Positions 1-10,855 of a stretch of DNA of 64,000 nt are shown piece after piece; positions within the stretch are counted from its first letter, which is position 1; every line of letters starts with the position of its first letter. This DNA is from Thuidium tamariscinum. Taxonomy: Eukaryota; Streptophyta; Bryopsida; Hypnales; Thuidiaceae. Made by a program: the position numbers and the translations under genes. Below the pieces are notes generated by a model. That model was given only the letters and a program-made list of their open reading frames with translations, searched no databases and had not been told where the DNA came from. The stretch lies in NCBI GenBank assembly GCA_947034885.2, contig OX344749.2:30023501-30087500 (forward strand). The letters are read 5' to 3'.

Positions 1-72
1 ACAGATGTTGCTTTATTTTATGTTCGCAGCTTCTTGGGTTGGTGGTGATGGATGTGATGTGGACATGAACAG

Positions 73-246
73 GTGGAGTACGAGAGCTTGGAGGGGTGGA
101 ATGAGGACATTACTAAGGTGAGGTCTTATGAGGACCTGCCTGCTGCGGCGCAAAGATACGTGGAGAGGATAGAGAAGCTGATCGGGTTGCCTTGTCAGTA
201 TATTGGCGTGGGTCCTGGGCGGGATGCTTTGATTGTGAAGCAATGA
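73..246 (+). CDS. PURA: Adenylosuccinate synthetase, last exon (partial)
   Basis: This exon encodes the C-terminal 57 residues of adenylosuccinate synthetase, which joins IMP and aspartate using GTP on the way to AMP; plant forms are normally plastid-targeted. The peptide starts [20 protein letters not shown], continues with [20 protein letters not shown], and ends with [15 protein letters not shown]. The LPxAAQxYVERIExLxGxP and [12 protein letters not shown] blocks are hallmarks of this family's C-terminus. The exon follows an AG at 71-72, and the frame closes upstream with a TGA at 55-57, so the acceptor position is well supported. It ends in TGA at 244-246. The rest of the gene lies left of the window. 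The identification rests on the recognised C-terminal motifs. Confidence 0.93.
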   Translation: MEYESLEGWNEDITKVRSYEDLPAAAQRYVERIEKLIGLPCQYIGVGPGRDALIVKQ

Positions 247-1156
247 TTGGTAGTGTAGTGCGGGAGGGTAACCCGCCGCCCATATCTACATGGAATAGTT
301 TGGGCTTGCAAAAACTGCGGATCCCTTGACTACCCTTGAACACTGGTTGCCTCTAATTTCATTTTTGCAATAACCCGTGAATTTTCTCCTCAAAAATTAG
401 CTGTGATTCCTGATTACCGGGAAGGTTTGTGTGGATATCATATTGAAAACTTGCCTGCCCGAGTTTTTTGTTTTGTGCATCCTCTTATTGCGTGGTGATG
501 ATGCTGGAGGCCTTCACATCCTGGATCTCAGTATCTGGGAGTCGAATATCATCTCGAAAATAGTCCTAAATAGCCCGCTACCTCCTGTGAGGGTACGTCT
601 GCCTCATCTTCGCTATCTTCTTGAAAATTGACTCCGCTGATATTTCAGCTTAACTCTCCTGCTTCAGTTCAGTAGACGTTCCACAATTCCTGTAGACATT
701 CCATGCTGATGTTGGGGGAAATGTTCTTTTAACTTGCTCTAAAGTCTGTTTTCAGAATTCGTAAAGATAGCTCTTATGTACTTTCTGGAACTGGATATTT
801 ACAAAAACATCATCAACATGTTCACTTCAGTAATGGTCCTACTGCGAATACAAATGCACGTAGTTCTACAGATTGTGGAAGAACCAGGATAGATAGCGCG
901 CACGATGTAAGTGGTGAGAGCTTAGTGAGTATAGTGAAGATTATTAGTTTTCATTTGAGCGTTGATTTATTGGACCAGATACTACATGTGATGAGAAATC
1001 AACATTTTGGAGGCACTACTATCTTCGCTTCGGGCCAAGGTGGCGACTCGCAGCTGTTTGAATGAATACGCACTCCTGCTCGTATTCGCGTGTATTCGAC
1101 AGGGTAGTCTGCAGTATTTTCTTAGATAGTTAGATAGTGTTTCACTATATCAGTAT
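247..1156 (+). other. 3' flank of the adenylosuccinate synthetase gene
   Basis: Presumed 3' UTR followed by intergenic DNA. I see no further gene. Short open frames here lack splice sites or recognisable protein. No clear polyadenylation site could be fixed before the element that starts at 1161. Confidence 0.5.
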
Positions 1157-1160
1157 TTAA

Positions 1161-1790
1161 CCCCTAAATGCCCAAGGGACCAAAATCTGGTGTTTGCATT
1201 TTCAATAAATCCTAACCAAGTTGCTATTTTCAGTAGTTTATATTTTTAGAAAGTTCTTTTTGAAGTCTAGTTTTAGTGCCAAAAATTTGATTTGAAAAAT
1301 GAATGATAGTGATTTTTGTATTGAAGATTTTGTGCAAGGGTACCAATTACAATCTTGACTTTCCATAGTGTTGAGAGCTCTTGAAAATGAGCCTCAAATA
1401 CACTACTGTAGACCTTGAGAAAAAATTGCATTCAAAATATGTTTTCAAAAATTGTAGAGTAGATTTTGAGAAGCCATAAATTGATTGGAGTTATGTGTGT
1501 AGAGCCTTTTCACCTCAAATTTTTTTGGTCACCAACTTTTTAGATTTGACTTGCAAAAAGAAGATAGAAAGACTTCACATTACTTTTGTAGTTTTGACAT
1601 CTTCATGGTCAAACATTATAATCTTTTATTCCAAAAGTGATATTGTTGAATTTTCTTTTCCTATGCAGTCTAGTTTGAATTTATACGGTTACAATTCAAA
1701 AACATTGATCCAACTTATCAAAGTGTTAGTATTTTGTTCAATTTAGAGCAAATTCCAAAAAGCTCAAAATTGGCTTTGGGCATTTTGGGG
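1161..1790. mobile_element. TTAA-target TIR element, 630 bp
   Basis: Flanked by TTAA at 1157-1160 and 1791-1794. It starts CCCCTAAATGCCCAAGGG and its right end, read in reverse complement, is CCCCAAAATGCCCAAAGC, giving a TIR of about 18 bp. There is no transposase, so it is non-autonomous. TTAA targets with CCC ends are typical of piggyBac-type elements; the superfamily is inferred. Its ends match those of the element at 54487-55301. Confidence 0.8.
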
Positions 1791-1794
1791 TTAA

Positions 1795-2623
1795 GAAATA
1801 ATGAATTTTGTTGTGCATTTTGATGAGAATGCTTTAATGAATCAATTGTTTATGCAAAGGGTGACAAAGCTACTAGTGATTGATTCTTATAGCACCAAAT
1901 GTTGCATTGCAGAATCAATTGAAGGTTCTCCTGTCGAATATGGAGACAAATGGTCCAAGAAAAATTTGGTAGTAGAATCAAGTTCATATCTAGATAGTTT
2001 ATATCTAGATCTAATTTAAAATAGTACAACTTTGGTAAATTAGTATCCTATGCACTGATATAATAAATCAATTATTCTTGGATGATACTTCATAAAAATA
2101 TGATGCATATATAAACTACCATGATCATCTCTTTTGTTTTTAATAGGATATTGTGTAAACTTTTTTGGGTTGTAGGTGGGGAATATTACTATATCAAAGG
2201 GTTCTCCATCAAAATGCTCCTCTACAAACTAGTACATGCAAAAGAGGGAAGGTCAGTATGACGGACATTTACTGAATAAATAGGCAAAAGAACACTCATC
2301 ATAATTTTTCTTTACTACCAATTATCAGCTCTTTCATCAATGTTTCAATTATTTAATAAATTTAAATTTTAAATGGTACTATTTTAGAGTTTTTTTCTAT
2401 ATTTCTCAACAAAAATTCAAAAAGTTGATTTCAAAACACATTGACTTGACACTAATAATTAACATATCACTATTGATTATATATTCAATAAAATTTAGAA
2501 TAGCTATTTGGATAGTAAAACTAAGGACAGCTATTTCAACAGTTGGATGCAATGTGGTTTCAAGATGGACATTAAAAGAAATTTGGATCTCAAACAAGGT
2601 TCTTTGTCTACATGAGAATGTGC

Positions 2624-2629
<6 letters not shown>
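1795..2629. other. AT-rich DNA, no gene seen
   Basis: Low-complexity AT-rich sequence. Open frames on both strands are short and have no splice context or recognisable motif. Confidence 0.5.

Positions 2630-2693
<64 letters not shown>
2630..2693. repeat. (TA)n microsatellite, about 64 bp
   Basis: Uninterrupted alternating TA for about 32 units. It accounts for the tyrosine/isoleucine run in the overlapping open frame, which is not a gene. Confidence 0.97.
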
Positions 2694-2699
<6 letters not shown>

Positions 2700-3402
2700 T
2701 TAAAAATTGGACCTTGTAATTATCTAGTGTACCATAGAGATTAGGGACTAAATTTTTTTAAATGTATTTTAGAAAAAAAAATAAAAAATTCCTTATATTT
2801 ATATATTGGGCAAAAGTCAAATAGCCTTCTATAAGGGCCAAATTTTATCTAATGAATTAGACCTCCTACTTAATTCAAGTAGATTACTTATAAAACCTTA
2901 GTTGTTGACCTGGTTGGTTTAAATAACATCTAAAGGACTAAAGCACATTTAAAATAAAAATTGGGGAAAAAAAGTAATTTCTTAGGGCACTAGAAAAAAG
3001 TTCATTTTAAAAAAAAATTCAATTGTTCACATATATACTAGAATACTAAGGAAATGTATAGAAAAGTTTTCAAAAACTTTGACCTCATAGATTAAAAAAT
3101 TATTTTGTCTGAAGCTAAGAGAATCTTTTTTTCAAATTTTACCAAATATGGCCAATAAACTTTAATTCCTTGAAAAGTGATTTTTATATTACACATGATT
3201 GTTTTTTGGAAACCTTCACATTTTATATTATGTAAATAACATACTTGCCAAATTAAAGAATTATAGGAGGAATTTGGTAAAAAGTACTCAAGATACCCAA
3301 AAAATTTAGAGCAATATAACTTTTGATTTAGGTACCCCTTTAAAATAAATTTTTTATTTCTACTAAAGAGGTATAAGTTCATGTTCCTAAATGGTGAATT
3401 TC
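2694..3402. other. AT-rich DNA, no gene seen
   Basis: AT-rich sequence with homopolymer A and T runs. No supported feature. Confidence 0.5.
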
Positions 3403-3717
3403 ATTCATTAGAGGATATGGGAGGGCCATTTGGGGGCCATTCCCCTCCATGTTCCTTGTATTGTTTAGAAACAATAAATCAAACTATAATGGCTAAATTT
3501 TCAGATTTTTGAAAAAAAAATTCAAAAATTTCAAGAATCCTAAAACTGAATTAAAAAATTCATTTTTTCAAAGAAAAATATTTTAAAAAGTATTTTTTAT
3601 TTTTTGACATGGCAATCTCTTGACCATGTCAGACTACTAATGTAGCACATTACCACAATCCGGGAACCCAAAAGAACTCGCGGTCTCCCATTATTGCCCT
3701 CAAATTTCATCTAATGA
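3403..3717. mobile_element. Small TIR element, TCATTAGA family
   Basis: Starts near TCATTAGAGGATATGGGAGG and ends with the inverted counterpart TTGCCCTCAAATTTCATCTA. The interior shares GACATGGCAATCTCTTGACC-type sequence and AATTCAAAAA runs with the elements at 8652-9006 and 33427-33782. The TIRs are imperfect and no target duplication was confirmed. Confidence 0.55.
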
Positions 3718-3719
3718 AA

Positions 3720-4013
3720 ATGGCAAAATTCCATTTACTTTGACACTTTGGACACTTCGGACTGCGCAATTCTGAAATCTAAATTTGTTATAGATTTATA
3801 AAGTCTATATATTATAGATGTCTAAAGTCTATACCAGTACAAGATGTTTCAAATCACACAATCTAAAATCTACACCTATTGTAGATCTTTGAAATCTATA
3901 TACGTCTTAGATGTTTGAAAATCTATACCAATTTTAGATGTCAATTTTTAGTTCAGATTGTGTGATCTAAAAAGTGGCATATGGAATACTACCATCTTAA
4001 TAAAATTAACCAT
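3720..4013. mobile_element. Small TIR element, ATGGCAAA family
   Basis: Starts ATGGCAAAATTCCATTTAC and ends in the inverted form of ATGGTTAATTTTATTAAG. The interior is full of short direct and inverted copies of ATCTATA and TAGAT(GT)TCTAAAG. Related to 7111-7424 and 31572-31883. It directly abuts the preceding element. Confidence 0.6.
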
Positions 4014-4259
4014 CTAGGAATATTTGAGCATCTTTTTTCAATAGTGAAACATTATAATCTTGCAATCTATACAATCAAATAACTCCAAATTTGGTTGACG
4101 TCATCTTCAACATGCAAATTCTACAAGGTTATACAGTTGAGATTTTTATACTTTATTCCCATTTAGACTTATAACATTTAGAAAGCAAGGATGTTTTTAA
4201 GAGGTTTGGACCTTAGGTGATGAGGAGTTTAATTCCAAAGGGTCCTAGGCATTTAGGGT
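4014..4259. other. Left flank of duplicated segment copy A
   Basis: Not shared with the left flank of copy B. It ends in CATTTAGGG followed by TTTAA, which resembles the right end of a TTAA-target element. Confidence 0.4.
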
Positions 4260-4750
4260 TTAAGGCGTTTAACTAACAAAGTTTTCAAAATCTAAATTTG
4301 ATAACCAAATAATTACTTAACCCTCGAAGGACGGACTGGTGGCTATGGAAATCATGAATTTTGATACCGTGTAGCATCATCTACTTTGGATGAATACTTG
4401 CAATTTTGTCCTACAAGGGGAGATTCTTTGTCATTCATTGGACACAAAACGTCTACTCTGGAGTTTAAGGGTTAAAATGCAAGCTCCACAAGATTGGTTG
4501 CCCAATTAGCGTTGATAGAACATCTTGAATCCTTCTGGAAAATGGCCCAATATTGGTACTATATCGAGTAATGACAAATTTTCATTTAAATTTGAGCTCT
4601 AATGTAATTGTTATTGGGGCCTTCAATTCCACGGCCTCAACATGCAACCACCCAAAATCGGTTGATATGCAATATATAGAAGGCCTGCAGGTTGGCCCTT
4701 TAGGAGATAATCATTATTTTCAAGACTTTTCAAGCACTAATATGTGTATT

Positions 4751-6640
4751 GGGTCATTGCAAGAAACACCAGTCCTTATTAGAAGAGATTTGACGGGTGT
4801 AAGAGACTGTGAGTTCTCATAGTCTAGGAACATAGTGAAGTATAGATTTGTAGGAATCTGATGTGGTAGGGGTAGTGCCACATTATTATTATTTTTAATT
4901 TAATAAAAAAAAATTTAACTTCTTTTTACATTTCAGTACATTTTAAAAAAAAATTGTTGGCTTGATAACTCTTGGACGTTTTGGGAACTGTTTCAAGAAT
5001 TGTCCTGAAACGGCCCTTTAGAAGCCTCAAATTTCATCTAATGATTTCTCTTCACTGTGGGGGTTTACTTTCTTATTGCTTGCAATAACTTTTGAAGTAC
5101 AAGTCCAATGAATATGCAATTTTTATTGAACTTGTCTAACTTTATGGTAGTCAGATCCCTCATTTTTTAGAAACTAAATAAAAATATTTTATATTTAAAA
5201 ATCATTTTTTTTCAATTGTCACAAAGTGGGATTTAAGGTTTTTACTACGTTATGAGTTCCCAAATTTAACCCCCAAAGATTAGAGACTATGTCTTCACCA
5301 AAAACACACCAAAACTGCCATTTCTACTTCAAGCACCAAATTTTTGAAAAAAAATATTTTTAGACACATATAACTGTAAGATCGTATAGTACACTTGTGT
5401 GAAAATATGTGGAAAAAATTTCAGAATTTTTCACCGTATAGATTGCAAGATATTAGCATTTGAATTGACAAAAACCCTTTTTTGTCCCTGCAAAAAAGCG
5501 GGCAGCTGCACTTCACAAGGTCACATTTCTATGAAAAAATGTCCAAAATGGTGGTGCTTCTTTGGATTCATTCTTCATGGCAAGTTGGCTATATGCTCAA
5601 AAAATTTCGCATCATTTGGAATTGTACAACATATAGGAAAAAATTAATAAGTAGAAAGAAGTAGAGAGTGATTCAAAATACTAAATTGTTAAAATTTTAT
5701 TTATAGAATAAAAAAATGTCAATCCCAATGGTTGTAATGTTGTGAAAAAAAATCAACATCCAAATTTTTAATTTTTTTTCAAAAATATTTAAAATTGAGG
5801 AAAATAAAGGCTTTCAAGGTTTATTTTAGAGTAGAGAATCCATAACCGCCCGCAAACTATATCTCTTTATAACTTTCATCTCATAAATCAAAATGGAGTG
5901 ATTCAAAGCTTTATGCATATATGTACATCTAGAAAACCAATTTCAAATTTTTAATTTTGAAAAAAAAAATTTATAAGAAAATTTTGGGCTGCCCGCCGAC
6001 CAATGAAAACTACATATCATGCAATAACTTTTTGACCATGTAGTCAAAAGTTATGAAAATTGTTAGGCCTTAAAGCTACTCCTTGGGCACATGTTGTGTG
6101 AAAATTTCAATGAAAAAAAAAAAAAACTCCATCTGTAGTGAGCTGCCCAAAATCACTATGTTGCTAAAAAAATGCAGTTTGGTCCTTTAGGGGTTAATGA
6201 TCTAGAGTTCAATCTTTCATGGTCTATTTGCAATGTAGAAATCCACATATCTACAAAAAGAAATCTAAAAATATATTATTTTATGTCCTCTACATGAGTA
6301 CAAACAACACTCCCATTGTGTGCAATTTTTGAATATTGAAGATGGTTCTTAAATCATTCTTTTGTGAAATCTCATCACCATCAACTTTTCCAAAATGTCC
6401 AATTTTAGGTTTTTTTATAATTTTTTTTGTATTTTTTATAAATTAAAATGTGAAATTACAATGACAACAATTATTTTCATGAGATTGACACTTTTCTAGT
6501 TCTCCTATTTAGAGAATTTTTCTATGCATTTTTTTCCATAGGGTACCTTCTTTTTAAAGGTGTATACATGAAACATTTTTTTTTCAGAATTTTTTTTCTA
6601 ATTTTAAAGTATTCTGTAAGAAAAAAATAATGATTGCTCA
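4751..6640. mobile_element. GGGTCATTGCAAGAAA-type element, right end lost
   Basis: Begins GGGTCATTGCAAGAAACACC at 4751, and the interior from about 5070 matches the elements at 52868-53601 and 60651-61385 (blocks such as TTCTAGTTCTCCTA and AGGGTACCTTCTT). The expected right terminus with TTTCTTGCAAT is not found; similarity fades near 6640. It is split by the TTAA element at 5270-6193. Confidence 0.6.
5270..6193. mobile_element. TTAA-target element, 924 bp, present only in copy A
   Basis: Flanked by TTAA at 5266-5269 and 6194-6197. It starts CCCCCAAAGATTAGAG and ends GGTCCTTTAGGGG. Copy B has the same flanks joined through one TTAA at 30655-30658 (CCCAAATTTAATGATCTAG), so the boundaries and the TTAA duplication are read directly. 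The interior is homologous to 12734-13680, 44891-45812 and others. No protein is encoded. Confidence 0.93.
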
Positions 6641-7110
6641 AAATGCAATGTTTTTGCATGGTGTTTCTCACAATGACCTTGCTAATCAGTGCAACTTTCC
6701 CTTCATTTCGTGGAAAGCCTTTTTATATTGGAGATTCTTTTCTTTCTTTCTTTTTATATTACAAAAAAGTCCATTTGATGTTTGGATTGTTGGCTTTACA
6801 TCGAGTCATTTTGTTCAAAGAAAATACCAGCATTACGTAGGCTACATGGAGTGGCCCTCTATTTGTTGATATAGGGCTTGTTTTTTGAGGATGCATAGCA
6901 CATGCCCTTATCCGTGGATAGTAGCCTCTAGCGTGGGATGTTTTTAAATTTGTCCTTGACAATGATCAAATTGGCTTTGTGAAAAAGCAAGTGAATCTCT
7001 AGAGGAGATTGGACTCATCATTGTATAAATAGAACGATAAACAAAGTTTGACAGTTAGACTAGTATGCTTGAACTCAATTACTTTGTTTAGGAACAAACA
7101 TTTGCACACC

Positions 7111-7424
7111 ATGGCAAATTTTGTTGAAATGGCGGTATTCCATTTGCCATTTTTCAAACCACATCATGTGAACTAAAAGTTGACATCTAAGACAACTATA
7201 GATTTTCAAACATCTAAGCCACATATAGATTTCAAAAATCTACAATAGATTTTGATTTCAAACTATGCAGTCTCAAACATCCTAGATGGATATAGTTTTT
7301 AGACATCTACGACACTTATAAATTTCAAAATTCTACAATAGATTTAGATTTCAAACTACACAACTTGAATTGTAAAAAGTGTCAAAGTAATGGAATGCTG
7401 CTATTTTAATGAAATTTGCCATAC
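7111..7424. mobile_element. Small TIR element, ATGGCAAA family (copy A)
   Basis: 314 bp. Starts ATGGCAAATTTTGTTGAAAT; its right end in reverse complement reads ATGGCAAATTTCATTAAAAT, giving an imperfect TIR of nearly 40 bp. Also present in copy B at 31572-31883, so it inserted before the duplication. Confidence 0.7.
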
Positions 7425-7791
7425 ACAAATTAAATACAAGACACTTTATTTTACTTCATCAAGTGTGAAGGTACAAAACACTCATAAACTATAAGGTGCA
7501 CAACACAAATTCCCACATCTCCACGTCTCCGATTCTTGCTCATAGCTTCAGCGTCTAGCAACTTGGCAGCACCCCCGACAGCAACTGAACGAAAAAACAC
7601 CAACTTGCAAGCCAATACTTAATATTACAACTGATAAACGTGATAGTAACCCAGATAGTAAACGTGAATACATGATACAACTACATAGCAACTAAGCGAA
7701 CTAACCCTAAAACCCTAACCCCTGCCCCTGAACAAAACAACTATGGGGAGCTTCTTCTTGGACCAGTTGTTGAAGCTAGGCCGATGAATCA
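7425..7791. other. 3' flank of the 107-residue gene (copy A)
   Basis: Presumed 3' UTR and flank of the minus-strand gene at 7792-8115. It contains a short telomere-like stretch, AAAACCCTAACC (a telo-box-like motif), near 7711. No other feature seen. Confidence 0.4.
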
Positions 7792-8115
7792 TCAATTTCC
7801 TTGCTCGTCCTCGTTTGAAGTTGCGTACCAAACGCACACCTGCCCATCGTACACAATTGTGATGGCCTTGACATTCCGTTTAAGGAATGTCGTATCAAGA
7901 ATCAATCCATCTCGTGATTTGACAGGAACCTTATGAGGACCCTTCAGCACGTATTCATAGCGGCTTTGTTTTGGATTGATTTTTAGAGGATAATAGTCAT
8001 CCTTACCAACATGTGGCTTCAGTTTTCCCATAGGCCTTCCCATGCTTTCGTACACTCGATAGAGATCAATCTCAAATTGGGTTTTATTGATCACTTGGAT
8101 GATTATACTGGCCAT
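7792..8115 (-). CDS. Uncharacterised 107-residue protein (copy A)
   Basis: An intact single-exon frame from ATG to stop, starting MASIIIQVINKTQFEIDLYR. It is predominantly beta-prone with short hydrophobic strands (IIIQVINKTQFEIDLY, AITIVYDGQVCVWYA), has a basic middle (KLKPHVGKDDYYPLK) and an acidic tail. No signal peptide or membrane segment is visible, and I do not recognise a catalytic motif. The copy at 32253-32576 has the same length with no indel but differs at 11 residues. I counted about 16 base changes in 324, of which 14 alter residues. Conservation of the frame in both copies argues for a real gene. Its function is unknown. Confidence 0.7.
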   Translation of the reverse strand: MASIIIQVINKTQFEIDLYRVYESMGRPMGKLKPHVGKDDYYPLKINPKQSRYEYVLKGPHKVPVKSRDGLILDTTFLKRNVKAITIVYDGQVCVWYATSNEDEQGN

Positions 8116-8374
8116 CTTGATTCAGTCCACCTGCACAATCCCGGCCAATCACTGTAATTTTCACATCAAATATGATCGATCATACAATTGTAAGAACTAA
8201 TGACACTTATAGGCCTGTGGTCATACTTGCTATTATTTTAATGTAGGAAATTCTTGTAGCCCTTCTAACAAGGAATCCAAAAACATGATTATATGTATGA
8301 AATGAATATTCTTTGAGGACAATAATAGCATTACAAACCTAGTTAATATATGAATTTTCTTAATACATGTATCA

Positions 8375-8400
8375 TAGGCACCCCATGCCATCTATTTTTT
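8375..8400. mobile_element. Possible remnant of a small TIR element (copy A)
   Basis: AGGCACCCCATGCCATCT resembles parts of the left arm of the element at 32984-33200 in copy B, at the matching position. Copy A may keep only a deletion remnant. Confidence 0.35.
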
Positions 8401-8651
8401 ACACATTTTTTACACAAAATTATGTATAATGCAACATTTTTTACACATAATTTTCTTCTAATTTAGCCTTCACCTAATTTTTTGGTCTTCTTAATTTGAT
8501 ATAATTTTAACAAAAGCCATCCTCTAAGCCATTTTAATATTGATGATCCCTACGTATATTACAAAAGTTGCACACTCAAAATATAAACAAGAAAAAAATG
8601 TATTTCTCCTATGAGACTGGGGATCTACTATATCATCAAATAAAAGTTTAG

Positions 8652-9006
8652 TCCATTAGAAAGGTTTTGAAGGTAAGAGAAGCCCATTTTAGGGTTGTTT
8701 CCCAACCCATTCCTTGTGGTGTGAGACTGCGAGAATATTGTGAACCAATTCTATCCACTGAATTTTCCGAATTTTTGAAAAATTTAAATTAAAAATTTCT
8801 CAAAAATTCAAAAAGTGTAAATAAACCTAAAATTGATTTATTTTAATTTCAAAGAATTCAAAAAAATTCAAAAATTCAAAAAAGTAATATTTTTTGACAT
8901 GACATTCTCTTGACTACATCAAACTACTCATGTGGCATGTTCCCACAACCCAAGACCTCAAAAAAATTTGTGGTCTCTTATTGCCCTCAAATCCCTCCTA
9001 ATGAGA
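8652..9006. mobile_element. Small TIR element, TCATTAGA family (copy A)
   Basis: Starts TCCATTAGAAAGGTTTTGAA and its inverted right end reads TCTCATTAGGAGGGATTTGA. The interior has repeated AATTCAAAAA. The matching element in copy B is 33427-33782. Confidence 0.6.
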
Positions 9007-9009
9007 GGA

Positions 9010-9175
9010 TCTAAATACGGAATACAAATATAGAATTGAATATAAGATACTATACAAATATGAATATTGCTACCAAATACATATGCAATATGTATTGTAT
9101 CCGTACAAAATATGGATATGGTTATATGAATTCATATGGATACAAAACACATACAAATATCACATTAATCTCATA
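9010..9175. repeat. Degenerate ATACAAATATG repeats (copy A)
   Basis: Irregular array of ATACAAATATG / CATATGGATAC motifs rich in ATAT palindromes. Copy B (about 33783-33925) lacks a short TATATGAAT-type piece present here. Confidence 0.55.
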
Positions 9176-9470
9176 TCATTTGCAAGTTGGATTGCTTCTT
9201 GAAAAATACAAGTATGTGGAGGGGCGATAACAAACAAAATGTAAATATGGGGTGAGCAATTATTGAGTTCATTAGTTCAGTTTGCAACACTTTCACGCAA
9301 TGTCCTCAAACAATGTCCAATGGCCTCAAAAGAGGTAGGAACTGCCTTTCACATGTTCTCAGAGCAACAAAATTGTATACAAAGCATTAAAATCCAGGAT
9401 GAGTAGAGATCGGAGATCCGGGCAAGACGGCATGGAGATATATGTGGCAATTTCTTGAAACCCTGACTCC

Positions 9471-9510
9471 AACACACACACACACGTGCGTGTGTATGTG
9501 TGTATATATA
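9471..9510. repeat. (CA)n/(TG)n palindromic microsatellite (copy A)
   Basis: A CA run, then CGTGCG, then TGTGTATGTGTGTATATATA, so the two halves can pair. The CA run is longer than in copy B (about 34236-34272). Confidence 0.85.
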
Positions 9511-10324
9511 ATCTGAGAAAATGAAGAACGAAGAATTCAAGGTCGTCAAGGTAACGCATATGACTCACCTTCTTGATGCGCAGCAAGCACTCAGTTGATG
9601 TGCGCTCACGTGCACAATAGGACCCAGTGGAAAACGGGCAATACAACTGCAAATACTACCAAAGAGATCCAGAGAAACGGAAATTTGCTCCAACTTGCCC
9701 ACGATTGTTCCCTTCTCTCTCTCGAAATATGATTCTCTTGAAAGTTCTCAAATCGAAAACTCGGGCCTAAGCGTCGAAGGGCCCCCTGTAGACTTTTCAC
9801 TCCCTGCACGCATGAACGTCAGCTTCATATTTCATTACACTAGCTAGCTCTTCAGAGAAACACACTAAGGTCATACATTGAAGAAATCTCTTCATTAAAA
9901 AAACTGATCATGTCCCATTTCTCTGATCGATATATCTCACACACTTAGTAATTGAAGTGCTTTAGGTTGTAATCAACGAACACTATCGTCAATTCGCGTA
10001 ATCCGGGTTCCAAAAAGTTCTGATCCAAAGCTGCACAAAGTTCTAAAAACTATGACAGGCACTACAGATTTAGAGTTAAGTTTCAGGCCACTCGTCCTGC
10101 AAGTGCCAGAGTTGTGGATTACGCCAATTCAACGCTACTGACGTTCAATAGATACACATTCATGCCACTAGTTTTCAGCTGGCACGGAATTGAAATTCAC
10201 AGATAATGGGCAGTTCAATTAAACTTAACACAAATTAACTGTTGCGCTAGTGTCGACGTACGCGTTCAAAGGAGCCAACTTTTGTATGCTGCAATTCAAG
10301 GACTCATGTAGCTAGCTAGTAAGA
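9511..10324. other. 3' flank of the two-membrane-segment gene (copy A)
   Basis: Noncoding as far as I can see and almost identical in copy B. Short open frames overlap on both strands without support. Confidence 0.4.
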
Positions 10325-10855
10325 TCAACAAATATCAGGGCGGGTTGTGTTATGAGGGGTGACATGGGCGATCGATCGACAAACCTCCAGAAAGCCACGC
10401 GATTCAATTACGATGGCCTTGAGCTCCCTGATCTCTCTGTGCTTTTGCAAAATCCCCGCGAACGTGACGACGGATGCCAGCACCGACAAGACGACCGGAA
10501 TCCAGGATTTTCGGCACTGAAGCACTGTAGGCTGGGCCTGCGCGACCAATACCAGCACGACACCCTGGAACACACTGTAAAAGCCTATGAGATTGTAGAT
10601 CTCCGTTTGCAACCCGGCACTCTCCGTCGACTTCCGCTCGATTCGGGAGTGGAATTTCTTTTCCCTCCTCTCCCACTCTTCCTGCGCCACTCGGTACACG
10701 GGGTCAGTGTCTGCCGCCTGGATCCAACGCAAGTTCCGGATCTCCTCGAAACTCGGAGGCAACTGCACACTCTCCTTTGAACACGCCGTGTATCGACTGA
10801 GCTCCTGATCGTAACCAGCCTGCCGCTCCAAATCATGGATGGTTTCTTCCGCCAT
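10325..10855 (-). CDS. Uncharacterised protein with two membrane segments, 176 residues (copy A)
   Basis: A single-exon frame from MAEETIHDLERQ to a C-terminus ending TTRPDIC. Residues 1-85 are charged and probably helical. Residues about 89-107 (LIGFYSVFQGVVLVLVAQA) and 119-136 (IPVVLSVLASVVTFAGIL) are two hydrophobic segments with a short loop, followed by a basic/acidic helix (QKHREIRELKAIVIESRGF). This suggests a small hairpin membrane protein with both tails on the same side. GC content is much higher than its surroundings. No signal peptide or catalytic motif is seen, and I do not recognise a named family. Copy B (35088-35606) lacks four residues near position 14 and differs at six positions, all within residues 36-76, while residues 77-176 are unchanged. 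Confidence 0.8.
   Translation of the reverse strand: MAEETIHDLERQAGYDQELSRYTACSKESVQLPPSFEEIRNLRWIQAADTDPVYRVAQEEWERREKKFHSRIERKSTESAGLQTEIYNLIGFYSVFQGVVLVLVAQAQPTVLQCRKSWIPVVLSVLASVVTFAGILQKHREIRELKAIVIESRGFLEVCRSIAHVTPHNTTRPDIC

Noticed and set aside
13-343. Minus-strand open frames at the left edge
   Set aside because: Antisense to the adenylosuccinate synthetase exon, whose protein motifs are unmistakable.
4321-4471. 151-bp TTAA element (CCCTCGAAGG ... GTTTAAGGG)
   Set aside because: TTAA flanks are present but the ends match for only about four bases; kept out of the family list.
6630-6962. Overlapping open frames on both strands, repeated at 31091-31423
   Set aside because: They sit at the decayed right end of a transposon, overlap in three frames and show no motif; they are conserved only because the segment is duplicated.
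7702-7722. Interstitial telomere repeat
   Set aside because: Only two imperfect CCCTAAA-like units; a telo-box-like motif at most.
10352-10780. 142-residue plus-strand frame overlapping the membrane-protein gene
   Set aside because: Antisense shadow of the 176-residue gene; the minus-strand protein has coherent membrane segments and the plus-strand frame does not.
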